From Impatiens glandulifera (lineage: Eukaryota; Streptophyta; Magnoliopsida; Ericales; Balsaminaceae): a stretch of 64,000 nucleotides of DNA. The position numbers and the translations under genes are program-made. The stretch spans positions 49,599,689 through 49,663,688 of the forward strand of contig NC_061868.1 of assembly GCF_907164915.1 (NCBI RefSeq), in the 5' to 3' direction. The notes beneath the pieces are model-generated. The model made no database searches. It was not told where the DNA came from and saw only the letters and a program-made list of their open reading frames with translations. Of this stretch, positions 1-9,286 are shown in pieces; position 1 is the stretch's first letter, and every line of letters begins with the position of its first letter.

Positions 1-343
1 ACGCCATTAAAACAAGCTGAAAAAACAATCTGAGAGTGAAATTCTTGGGCCATTTGCTTCTGAAAAAAGAATTATAACATTAGAAATGAGTTAAAATTAA
101 GAGAGAGAGAGAGAGAATAGAAATGAATGGAAGAACAGACCTTTCGAAATAAATGGAAGGAAGAGAGAGAACAAGGAAAGTGGAAAAGGTGGAGAAGATG
201 ACAATGGTTAAAGGATTAAGACCCAATTCCATGAGATAACTTAACAAAACTGAATTTCCTGCATATACAAACTGGACTGCAACCAGCCCTGTAACTATGG
301 CAAAATCTTCAAACATCTCTCTTTTTCCGGCGCCGGCGCCCAT
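1..343 (-). CDS. WAT1-related (nodulin MtN21/EamA-like) transporter, N-terminal part, runs off the left edge
   Basis: Only the start of a minus-strand gene is present. Exon 1 is 343-141: ATG at 343, then FEDFAIVTGLVAVQFVYAG and YLMELGLNPLTIVIFSTF, the first membrane helices of the plant WAT1/MtN21 subfamily of the drug/metabolite transporter superfamily. The exon ends in a GT donor (140-139) after ...YFER. An acceptor at 62-60 opens exon 2 (59-1), which restores the frame to give ...ERSKWPKNFTLRLFFQLVLMA, matching the family loop and third helix. Family members are about 360-400 residue, ten-helix membrane proteins of plasma membrane or tonoplast; the WAT1 founder exports auxin from vacuoles. 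Substrate here is unknown. The rest lies beyond position 1, so intactness cannot be judged. Confidence 0.88.
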
Positions 344-936
344 TTCACTTTCTCTCTCTCTCTTTTGATATTTCCTTATTAGAATTCACAGCGCATTGTT
401 GATAACCCACGTTTCTTATCTCTTCTAACGTGGTGGGTTACCTTTCTCCTTCAATAGATGATCGTACTATCACGTCTCTATCTCTATCATTCTAAGGAGG
501 GTAAATAGTAAATAGTAAATAGTAAAATTGCAGAAAAGGTGAATTATTTGTTGTTTGTTGTTTGTTGGACGATATCATATTCATCCACACAAATAAAAGT
601 TAGTCCTGTCTCAAAAAAAAAAGATGAGAGAGAAAGTGACGTTTGCTTTTGTTTGAAAGGGAAGATTCTGAATGCCACTATATTATGTGTTTCTAATTAA
701 TTTTCGGACAAGTCAATTATTGGTCAAGCTTAAACTAAATATCTGGAATCTATTCTAATATCATTTGTTTCTCATTAATTTTCGGATAAAACATCTATAG
801 CGAGATTAATTAATGGAAGAGATACGATTATTTCTGAATGTTTTTAATTGTTAAGTCTTTAAATTTTAAAAAAAAAAAATATAGTTTAAAAATAGAAATA
901 GACTTAAAGCCTAGTTTTTTTTCTTTGATTATTAAA

Positions 937-1028
937 ATAAAATTCAATTTTTATTTTAAAACTTAACAATCACACTTTAATTATAAAATTCAATTTTTAT
1001 TTTAAAACTTAACGATCACACTTTAATT
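937..1028. repeat. 46-bp tandem duplication
   Basis: The unit beginning ATAAAATTCAATTTTTATTT occurs at 937 and again at 983, with one difference visible (ACAATCAC versus ACGATCAC). It looks like a recent slip duplication in AT-rich spacer. Confidence 0.85.
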
Positions 1029-1089
1029 ATTAAAATATCAAAATTATCTTTTACTTAAATAATTTATTTTATATTATTCAAAATTAATA

Positions 1090-1830
1090 TTAATATATAT
1101 CTAATATTTATTTTATTACATTATCAAATTTATTTTCATATAAATTAAATAAAAAAATTATTTCATTAAAAATATATATATCAAATAAAAATAAATTCAC
1201 AATATAAATAAAACTATAATATAGTATATTATCTAATATACCATTTAAATTTTAAATAATTCTAATAAATAATTAAATAAATATATTAATAAATAAAATT
1301 GAATATATTTAAATAAAAATATTAATTAATTTATAAATATATTTCATCTAAATTAATATTTATATAAAAATTATTGAAAGTTTTTGAAATAAACTAACTC
1401 TTTACAATCATTCTAACCAAATTTAAAAAAATATATTTTTTCATTCAACCATGTACAAAAGAAAATAAAGAACTAAAGAGGTCAAAATATAATAATTATG
1501 TCTTATTCTTTTTTAATAAATAAGATTGTTTTTATTAATAAAATTTAATATATATATATATATATAATATTTATTTTATTATATTTAAATATAAATTAAA
1601 TTATAAAATTATTTAATTTTAAAAAATTATATTAATTACACTAAATATAAATTAAACTACAATATAAATACAATTATAACATATCATATTATATAATATA
1701 ACATTTAAATTTTAAATAATTCAAATAAATAATTATACTACAAAATAAAATTGAATATATTTGAATAAAAGATATTAATTAATTTATAAATATATCTTAT
1801 TTAAATTAGTATCCATTTAAATTATTATTT
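1090..1830. repeat. Diverged direct repeat, two copies about 0.46 kb apart
   Basis: Roughly 1090-1380 and 1560-1830 share the same order of landmarks: ACCATTTAAATTTTAAATAA or ACATTTAAATTTTAAATAAT, then TAAAATTGAATATATTT, then TATTAATTAATTTATAAATA. They are old direct copies of AT-rich DNA. Origin is unknown: a decayed element or an ancient segmental duplication. Confidence 0.6.
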
Positions 1831-2198
1831 TTATATTAATAAAAGTTAATATTAACCTGTATAATTTTTTAATAATTAGTTTATTATATTTTAAAATTTA
1901 TTTGAATATAAATTAAATTATTTCATTTAAATAGATTATTTAGAAAGTGAAGGAGAGTATATGTGGTAATAAAATTTGGAAGTGAGATATTTTTATAATT
2001 TAGTCAAACCGTGGTTATTTGAAAAAGGTTTGAGTCTCTTATATTAAAAGTTGGTGTATTGCTTTATTAGAGACTTTCATAATAATGTCTTACCTGAAAT
2101 ATGAAACAAGAAACAATACAATTAAAAGTTACATAATTTTAAACTATTTATCATTTTTAATTCATTGCAAGACCCAATAAGTTACCTAATAAGATGAG

Positions 2199-2310
2199 GT
2201 TATTTGATCTGATGGTAAAGTGATAATTTTATTGCGCTCGTGGTGATTTTATTTTTTTTGGACGATTTTGCCCTTGTCGCGAAACGCTAAGTCACTTAGC
2301 GTTTCGCGAA
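2199..2310 (+). repeat. Left terminal inverted repeat of the MULE
   Basis: Shares TTGCGCTCGTGGTG, then a T-rich stretch, then ATTTTGCCCTT and a 29-bp palindrome (2279-2307) with the complement of the right end. The palindrome has 14-bp arms GCGAAACGCTAAGT around a single C. The mudrA leader begins just inside. Confidence 0.88.
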
Positions 2311-2341
2311 GTGACGACATGTGAAATGTCCAAATTGCCCT

Positions 2342-2356
2342 TACTATTTAATATAA
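2342..2356 (+). promoter_or_regulatory. TATA-like region for the MULE transposase gene
   Basis: TATTTAATATAAC lies about 140 bp upstream of the mudrA ATG at 2492, just inside the terminal repeat, followed by a CT-rich leader (2370-2430). Position and composition fit a plant promoter; no start site can be read directly. Confidence 0.4.
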
Positions 2357-2590
2357 CCTCCGTACTTTTTTTTCATTTTTTTCTTCTCCTTCTCTCTCTT
2401 CCCGCTCTTCTCCTCCTTCTCTCTAAACTCCGGCGGCGGCGGCGGCGATCTCGTCGGAGATCTCGGCGGAGAAGTTCGTTCGAAATCCACTATGAGCTCG
2501 ACGACGTGCACGAGCACTGTTCCAATAGGTACGTCTATTTGAAGCATGTTTTATTGATGTTCGTTTTCTGAGATTGATTAGGGTTTACTT

Positions 2591-2700
2591 CCCGTTTCGC
2601 TAAGTTCCCAGCGATTCGCGAAGGACTTCTCGTTTCGCTAAGTGCCTTACGATTCGCGAAGGCCTTCCCGTTTCGCTAAGTTCATAGCGATTCGCGAAGT
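2591..2700 (+). repeat. Three-copy motif array in mudrA intron 1
   Basis: Three successive units pair CCCGTTTCGCTAAGT (or TCTCGTTTCGCTAAGT) with GCGATTCGCGAAG or ACGATTCGCGAAG, about 37-38 bp apart. These are the half-site of the terminal-repeat palindrome in alternating orientation. Confidence 0.85.
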
Positions 2701-3093
2701 ATTAATTATCCGTCTCTAAATCAAATCATGTTTTTATATTGCAGCTGAAGTTTTCGTTTTCTATAATGGAGAGTGGAAACTTGATGCTGATGGAATACTG
2801 TTTTTTGATGCATCTTCAATCAAAACATTTGATCTACCCCAAAATACTCGTTATGCTGAATTACTTGATATACTCTACGATAGACTTAATCTCCAGATAT
2901 CAGCATACGATTTAGTGCTCCAAGTGAAGTATGATATTCCGAATATCAGAAATCCAAAACCTGTTTTTATTGATAATGATGGGGATTTGAACACATATCT
3001 ATCACGCTTGATTTTGGGTCGAACAGTGTCACCATTGTGTGTATCTGTAGTGGAGAAGTCAGCGTTTACTAAAGAAAAGATACCACTACTTAC

Positions 3094-3098
3094 ATACC
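3094..3098. repeat. Target-site duplication of the copia element, left copy
   Basis: ATACC immediately precedes the left LTR and is repeated at 17029-17033 after the right LTR. A 5-bp duplication is standard for LTR elements. Confidence 0.95.
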
Positions 3099-4455
3099 TG
3101 TTAGGATCTAGGTCGCCGCTGGTGGACCGGGGGTTGGACCGGTTAGCGGTTCTCACTCGTAGGGTGGTGATTAATCCGGTTAGAGATTAACACCGGGGTT
3201 TCAATACTACACAACCTGTCACAAACCCTTGAACTAGGTTCAAGCGCGGAAGAGGTTTGCTGTCAAGTTGAAACGGTACACGTGTATGATAGGCGGAATC
3301 GGTTTCGGATGGTGGAGATTTGAAGAATGGTGGGTCGGTTTCGGTTATCTGGATGTTCAGTGTGATAAGTGGAGATTCGGTTTGGGGCGGTATGATTAGG
3401 TTGGTCGGTTATGTAATGAAGCCAACAGAAAGTAAATAACACAAAAGATTTTATGGATGTTCGGAGATAAAACTCCTACGTCACCCCTTCCTCTCGAAGC
3501 CGCGAGAAGGATATTCACTAAGGAATACAAGTACAATTCGATCGAGACTTATTTCCTGCTCGATAACACTCTTACAATTCTCACTGAAATTGTAGCACAC
3601 ACACTTAGAATTTAGCACTTCGGCTTTCTTAGAATACCACACTGTTATTACTTGTAGTAAATGCTCTCTTTGTAATTCTTAGTAACTGCCTTAATGTCTG
3701 CTTGATGTCCCACAGTATGTCACTCAATGTCCCGCATTTACTCTTCTGCAACTGCCTCCTTTTATAGGTGAAATATGCCAACGGTCATATTTCACTGCCT
3801 TGAATCTGATTGGCTGATCAGAGATGCAGTGATTCAGTGTCTCAGACCTGCGGTCTTCTCCTCAGACCTGACGGTCAATCTCAGACCTGGCATCCTGTTT
3901 CAGACCTGCCGGTCTGTAAAGCAAACCTGCCGGGTTTGTCTTTTACTCAATGTAGGCACTGTCTGCTTGGACAGTTGTCTGTACTTTGAAGATTTCCTTT
4001 CTGGCTTATCCCGAAGTAGAAAGATCCGGTAGTACTGTTTTCTGCAGCCTACAGTCTTTCCTCAGACTTGCATGGATATGGAAGTATTCAGTCTGTTCCT
4101 TTGGTATCATTCTCAACAGATACCCAAAGTGTCTTCTTGTGCAGGTCGGCCTCTTGACTTGGCCTAGGTTGGCCGCTTGACTTGGCCGAATATCTTTTGA
4201 TAGTGAAGTGACCGGGCTTCTTCCGGTTATGTTTGTCTTGAGGATTGATCGGCTATTTGATGGATCTGGCTTTTAGGCTTTGGCCGATCCTTCCTCTGTG
4301 CGGTCACGTACCGAATACTCTTGATCGGTTTGGTAGCTTGACCGGTTCGGTTTCTTCAGTTGGTTTTCTTTTGTTCATCCGGTCCGGTTCCTTGTTCCTG
4401 CGTAGGAAGTTTGTTTAAGTTAGGTTTATTTAAACCGATATGAATTTATCTAACA
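3099..4455 (-). repeat. Left LTR (3' LTR of the element)
   Basis: 1357 bp, starts TGTTAGGATC and ends TTATCTAACA on the plus strand, without gaps relative to 15672-17028. Many CCGGTT/AACCGG words occur throughout. Short open frames inside are identical in both LTRs and are not genes. Confidence 0.97.
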
Positions 4456-4471
4456 ATTTCTCCCTTTTTGA
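4456..4471 (-). other. Polypurine tract next to the 3' LTR
   Basis: Minus strand reads CAAAAAGGGAGAAAT directly before TGTTAG of the 3' LTR, the expected plus-strand primer site. Confidence 0.85.
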
Positions 4472-4606
4472 TTATTTTATTTAAAATTATCAAAATTATG
4501 TAAGTTTGCAACCGTAGGCCGGTTGTTTTGTTTGGCCGATTTTGAAAAAAGACTTAGAGAATTTTCGAAAAATTTTGAGGGAGGGGTTTTGGAGGAATCT
4601 CTATCT

Positions 4607-4660
4607 TTTATCTAACAATTTCTCCCTTTTTGATTATTTTATTTAAAATTATCAAAATCA
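4607..4660 (-). repeat. Second copy of LTR end plus polypurine tract
   Basis: About 52 bp (ATCTAACAATTTCTCCC followed by TTTTTGATTATTTTATTTAA) repeats 4447-4498 nearly exactly about 160 bp further inside the element. The copy includes the last bases of the LTR, so a reverse-transcription jump or slip likely made it. Multiplied polypurine tracts are described for Sireviruses. Confidence 0.85.
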
Positions 4661-4771
4661 TGTAGAAATGCAAAATAAGGCCGGTATTCAAAAATAACTT
4701 TATATATTCATAGATAACCGGAAAGTACTAAGCAAAAATACTAAGGTAAGTAAGAAAAAGAAGGGTAGTCC

Positions 4772-7609
4772 CTATTCTGAGTCCGTGAATTCGTAGGCAC
4801 TCTTCTTTCTCTTTGGTTGCGGTGGCGGTTGCGGTTGCGGTTGCGTGGAGTGTCGTGGTCTTTTAGATCGGTACCGCAGCTGTTCTTCGAGCACATCCTC
4901 GACTTGGTCGTCTTGCTGCGAAGTACCCGTCTCGACCGGGTCAGAAATTATATTGAGCATCTCCACAATCCGAACTTTCTTACTAGCCGGCTTCTTTCTC
5001 TTCTTCGGTTCTGAGGCAGAGGCGGCCGGTGCTGAAGCGGAGGCGGCCGCTTTCTTCTTTTTCTCGTGTTCCTTCGCAAATCCCGCCAGCCGTCGTTGCT
5101 CCGTTTCTAATCGTTCGACATCCGCTGCGGCTTGTCTTGCTATTTGCTCAGCAAACCCTGGATACATGATCTCAGCCCTTCTTACTCGCTCGACCTCTAT
5201 TTCTTCTTCGGTCAGCTGAGTCGCTCGCGGCGCCTCTTTGTCTCTGCTAACTTCGGCGTCCAGGCTTTCCTGGACTCTCTTAGCAACCAGAGCATCGGCC
5301 TCTATAGCCGCGGCATCCGCGGCTTCCTTAGCTTTCAGGATTTCGGCCATCTGTGCAGTAAGTGCCTTTACTTCGGCCACGAGATCTTCGTTCTTCTTTT
5401 CCAGTACCGAGACTCGTTCAATTGTTGGGTCGACCCGTTCGAAATCCTTCTTTAATTCCGAAGTGAGACCCTCCAGAGCTACAACATGCTGAGCACAGTT
5501 TTCTCGCTCACCGGCCTCTTCCCATAGTCCGGTGCTGAGTTGCTCCAGGCGTGTTTGAGTGTGATCCACAACCAGCTTCGTCGCATTGGCGAACTTCATA
5601 GCCGTATCGAAAATGTTCTCGCATCTATCCTTGAGCGGTTGAAGCTTGGAGACGTTGTGGTCAAGTATGCGGTCATCAATCTTCTCTGATATTGAAGTGT
5701 CAAACTGCCGGAGTCGGTCCTCAATCCGCTTCGAAACAACTACTTCAAATTTTTGAAATAGGTCATCAATCCATTCCTGAGGGGGCGCTGGAGCGGTGAC
5801 TACCGGTGGAGGTGGAGGCGTTGATTGCTCGGTAGGATTAGGGTCGGCTCTTTCATCAAGATTTATCGGTGCCTCCTCTTCATTTGGAGGTTCTGATTGA
5901 GCCGAATTCTCTAAGTTTATTACCTCAATTTCTGAGTTTGGAGCTTCAACTCCCAGTGTCGGTATCTCAGCCTCCAGATCTTGAACCGCATCCTCCAAGT
6001 TCGTTACCGCAACTTCCGAGACCGGTACCTCGACATTTTCTAAACTTTGTTCCTCAACAGTCTTTGAAGTCGGTACCTCATCATTTTCTGGCAGTGGTGT
6101 CTCAATATCCCTTGGTGTCACAGTGTCCTCTGTTGTCCAGTCTGTTGGAAATTTTTCGATGACTGGAGCGGTATATACCGGTACTTCTTTCTGATTGCAT
6201 ATGACTTCCAGCCGCTCTATTTCCTGCCGAATTTCCAGTTTGCCCTTTTCAAGCTTATCCAATACTCGCGGTGCGACTGTAGACACCGATCCCCCTTCGG
6301 CATATTCTTCCTTAATCTTTCTGATACGCCTTCTTATCTGTCGAAGATGACTTCTCGGTATCAGTAGGCAAGTTCGGCATTGTACTTCATGAATGGTATT
6401 AGATTTTGTGAGGCTTAAGATCATGGCCTCCACCTCCTCCAACCTGGCGAAGCAATCCTCTTGGTTCAAGTCCGTCATGATGTTCTTATAGTTCGTGTTG
6501 AAGCGGTGCTCATGCCACTCCAAGTATAGGTCAATGACATCCTCGTCTCTTCTGATAATGCCCTGAAAGATATTCTAGGCTAATCTTTCGGCCTCGGCCT
6601 CATCGGCTTCTTCCCTGCTGAGGCTCTCATTATTGGCACCTGTGTCAACCCCGTCCTCACCCTCGGTGGTTTCAGGATTTATGCTATGTTCGGTATTGTT
6701 TGGACTTTGAGCCGAGAGACCATCGTCATGGTCCGTTCTATTTTCGGTTCCCTCTGTGTCGGCTTCCTCATCGTCCCACTCCTCATCCTCTGTTTGTTGA
6801 GGTAGGTCTTCGAAAATTACTTTTTCTTTTCTCTTTCCTCCGGTGTTTTCTTTTGCCGGGGTATTTTTCTTTGCGGCTTTCTTTTTTCGGCCACCTGTGG
6901 AACTGGAGGCCGATTGCTTTCTTGGAAGAAAATGCCTTGATCGGATGATGCTGCGTTTTAGTATTCCAACACCGGGACCGACTTTGATCTTCAGATGTAA
7001 GAAGATCTTGCCGAGTTGTACGGCATACCCCCAAGACCTATCTGAGTCCGGTCTCACCATTTCCATAAGATTGCTGAAGACCGATCTTGCCCAGTTGATC
7101 TCTGTGCCTTCCATTAGACGAAAAATCATTCTGATTTTGTCTTTGGTCAGATTGCTGAAATTTCCTCCCCTTGCCAGTATCGCCCTGGCAAAAACGTCAC
7201 ACGCCGGGATGAGCTCCGGTTTCAGCAGTTGTTTCTTTCCGGATGTGGGAACCGGCTTGTTTGTTGCTGATACACGGCGGCAAGCCATCTTAAAAACGTC
7301 ATCGTCCATCTCTGTTGTTGCGTCCATACCGGTAGTTGGGAGATGCAGACTTTCGGCCACTACAGCTTCGGTGATTTCTATTTGGGAGCCGCAAACCGTT
7401 GCGAGGATCCTGTCGTAGGAAACGGTTGCGGTTTTGAAGAACTCTTCGACCGCGTCCTTATATATTACGTGGGGACCGTCTAGTAGATATTCCAAACCAG
7501 TTTTAATCAGTCGGTCGATTACTTCTTTCGCTTCGGCCGTTCCGTTCTGCCGAATCTCCTCGAAGTCTACTTGAGAGTATAGTTTGAACAACGCCGAATC
7601 ACGACCCAT
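4772..7609 (-). CDS. Extra gene C of the retrotransposon: paralogue of A/B fused to a coiled-coil, basic C-terminal half, with one in-frame TAG
   Basis: ATG at 7609. The first 344 codons carry the family landmarks (YSQVDFEEI, TGLEYLLDG, VEEFFKTA, LHLPTTGM, TEINWARSVFSNL), then lysine-rich (GGRKKKAAKKN) and acidic segments. A TAG at 6577-6575 follows ...AEAERLA. The same frame stays open past it for 601 codons: NIFQGIIRRDEDVIDLYLEW, an acidic, proline-rich middle with repeated EVP/EAP words, a predicted coiled coil (FQKFEVVVSKRIEDRLRQFD onward), long alanine/glutamate helices and basic clusters KKRKKPASKKVR and PKRKKSAYEF that look like nuclear localisation signals. No ATG lies within the first 25 codons after TAG, so the second half is most simply the C-terminus of C, reached by readthrough or cut off by mutation. 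Confidence 0.75.
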
Positions 7610-7711
7610 GTTTGAAGAGTTTGAAAATGAAAGAATTCGGCTTCAAAGGATTTTAGAAGTTTAGAGAGAGAAAGTGAATTTGTGTGAGAATGAAAAAATA
7701 TGACGAAGGCT

Positions 7712-7721
7712 CCCTTTTATA
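7712..7721 (-). promoter_or_regulatory. TATA box before gene C
   Basis: Minus strand CCTATAAAAGGGAGCC, about 105 bp before the ATG at 7609, with a CTTTCTCTCTCT leader. Nearly the same words as the LTR TATA region. Confidence 0.6.
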
Positions 7722-7761
7722 GGCACGGTTTGGAAGCCAAACCGTCCCATCATGAATGGGC

Positions 7762-7846
7762 GGGAGTTTTCCCTCCAAAATGAAAGGACGTGGTTTCGTG
7801 CGAAACGGTGTGCGGTGTCTTTGAGCGGGAGATTTTCCCTCCAAAA
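7762..7846. promoter_or_regulatory. Two copies of a TTTTCCCTCCAAAA motif upstream of gene C
   Basis: GGGAGTTTTCCCTCCAAAA at 7762-7780 and GGGAGATTTTCCCTCCAAAA at 7827-7846, 40-130 bp upstream of the TATA box. The complementary form TTTTGGAGGGAAAATCT is at 8899-8915, directly upstream of the TATA box of gene B. The motif is partly self-complementary (GGGA...TCCC). Confidence 0.6.
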
Positions 7847-8099
7847 CTTTGCCTATGTCATCGGTGACGCAGTCTTTTCTTTGAGACCGAATGGCAGATC
7901 GGTATCTAATAGTGTTTCAGATATTGTGATTGATCGGTGTTTAACAGTTTTAAGCAGATTTTATGAAACCGGATATGAGTGATATCAAGCCGGTTATGTT
8001 AGATAGATACAAAGAGTAAAGAGAAGCGATCAAAACTGAAACGATATTTTATTAGAATGAAACCGATATGACGAAAGAAAGGCATTTAAATAGAGTTGT

Positions 8100-8807
8100 T
8101 TAAGCAGTAAACACCATTCTGGAATACTTTTCCACCACGGCATCTCTATCGAGAATATTTGAGGGGGATGCCGGTGTACCCGGTCCAAAATCTGGCCGGT
8201 ACTTGAGAATCAGCCTGCTGATGTGGGGTGCAAAGCCGAGACCCTTCTTGGTCCGCACCATTTTCCTTAAAGTTTGAAAGAGGACCGCTGCCCAATTGAT
8301 GGGCGTGTGGTTGTAGATGTGGGTCATCATATTATAGGTATTCTTTGAAAACCGCTGATTTACAGATTGGCACAGAATGGACCGAGTGACAATCTCAAGA
8401 AGTAGCTGAGTGCTACGACCGAGACGGGTCTTTAACCCATGGGTCTCCACCGTATCGAAGGTTCCTAAGCAGCGGAACACATAGTAGTATTCATCAGTGC
8501 CCTCCATGGCCGGAAAATCAGAGAACCCTTCTTTGGGCAGATTGAAGAGGGAGGCAAATTCGGCTTCATCAAGCCGGAAGGTATGATTCCTTACAGTGGT
8601 TACAATGCGATCTCCCCAGTTGACGGCATTTCTGAAAAATTCCTTGACATCCTCAGTCAGTATGGGACCGGATTCGTCAAGGAAGGCTTGAAGACCGGTA
8701 ACAATGAGACTTTCAAACATGTGTTTCTTTGGGTGGTCATAGTCCCATTCGGCCAAGCATGAGCCGAAGTCAACACTTAGAAAATTTCCCAAAGTTCGGC
8801 TTGGCAT
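8100..8807 (-). CDS. Extra gene B of the retrotransposon, paralogue of A (235 aa)
   Basis: I place the start at ATG 8807 (MPSRTLGNFLSVDFGSC); an in-frame ATG at 8921 lies upstream of the TATA box and is unlikely to be used. Shared landmarks: FLSVDFGSC, TGLQAFLDE, VKEFFRNA, FNLPKEGF, TPINWAAVLFQTL, ending ...VVEKYSRMVFTA. Compared with A the N-terminal third is best conserved. TATATAAGG lies 80 bp upstream of the ATG and is followed by a CT-rich leader, giving a complete plant-type gene unit inside the element. No membrane or catalytic motif is visible and function is unknown. Confidence 0.8.
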   Translation of the reverse strand: MPSRTLGNFLSVDFGSCLAEWDYDHPKKHMFESLIVTGLQAFLDESGPILTEDVKEFFRNAVNWGDRIVTTVRNHTFRLDEAEFASLFNLPKEGFSDFPAMEGTDEYYYVFRCLGTFDTVETHGLKTRLGRSTQLLLEIVTRSILCQSVNQRFSKNTYNMMTHIYNHTPINWAAVLFQTLRKMVRTKKGLGFAPHISRLILKYRPDFGPGTPASPSNILDRDAVVEKYSRMVFTA

Positions 8808-8884
8808 GATTATGATGTAGAGAGAGAGAGATTCAAGAGAAAAACTGGTTATTGTGGATGAGAAAATGAAATGAGGATGGCTCC

Positions 8885-8892
8885 TTATATAG
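8885..8892 (-). promoter_or_regulatory. TATA box before gene B
   Basis: Minus strand CTATATAAGGAGCC, 80 bp before the ATG at 8807. The leader between contains a CTCTCTCTC tract, as in many plant 5' leaders. Confidence 0.6.
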
Positions 8893-9286
8893 AATTGATT
8901 TTGGAGGGAAAATCTGAGCATTGATTGTTAGTTTTGTTTTATTAAGGGAAAGAATCTTTTCCTTTCCAAAGTGCATTGGGAAGTGGCGGTTTGCGGATCT
9001 CGAGGTAAATGTTAGTTAAAAAGTGACCAGATTAGTTGGGAATTAAATATGCGGGTGGTTGGGAGTTATCTCATTAAATTGGATTATCTCATTGAATGCA
9101 TTTAACACATAATGATATATATTAGATGGAGACCGAAGACGGTAGAGACAACACCGAAAATGACATACATAGATGATGAAGTTAGGGAAAGCGCAAATAA
9201 AACCGAAGTGGACATGGATGAGGCCGATATGGTTAATGATGCATCCGGTACATGCAGCAAAACGACCGGATGCCAGATGAAGTGAC

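Larger units (their letters stand above)
380..2190. other. AT-rich intergenic spacer
   Basis: No supported gene between the WAT1 start and the MULE. The stretch is extremely AT-rich from about 840 to 1960. It holds a 46-bp tandem duplication at 937-1028 and two diverged longer direct copies listed separately. Otherwise I see only promoter and leader sequence of the WAT1 gene near 344-420. Confidence 0.7.
2492..3098 (+). pseudogene. mudrA: mudrA-type MULE transposase, 5' part (exon 1 and start of exon 2), cut by a retrotransposon
   Basis: Exon 1 is 2492-2528 (MSSTTCTSTVPI), intron 2529-2744 with GT...GCAG, exon 2 starts at 2745. The join gives IAEVFVFYNGEWKLDADG, then LPQNTRYAELLDILYDRLNL and LQVKYDIPNIRNPKPVFIDN, the typical N-terminal domain of plant MURA proteins, which precedes the zinc-binding N-terminal and DDE catalytic domains. 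At 3098, inside codon 131, the reading frame is broken by the copia element; it resumes in frame at 17034 after one copy of the ATACC target duplication. Intron 1 contains a motif array (2591-2700). Function in the family: nuclear transposase that binds terminal repeats and excises or inserts the element. Confidence 0.85.

Noticed and set aside
2311..2571. Arginine-rich open frame overlapping the mudrA first exon
   Set aside because: Made by CGG/CGC-rich leader repeats; the other frame gives a proper mudrA exon with splice sites.
3775..4180. Open frames inside the LTRs (also at 16348-16753)
   Set aside because: Identical in both LTRs, on the strand opposite to element transcription, and without any domain; a by-product of LTR sequence.
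8808..8921. N-terminal extension of gene B from ATG 8921
   Set aside because: Spans the TATA box and CT-rich leader; the family similarity starts only after ATG 8807.
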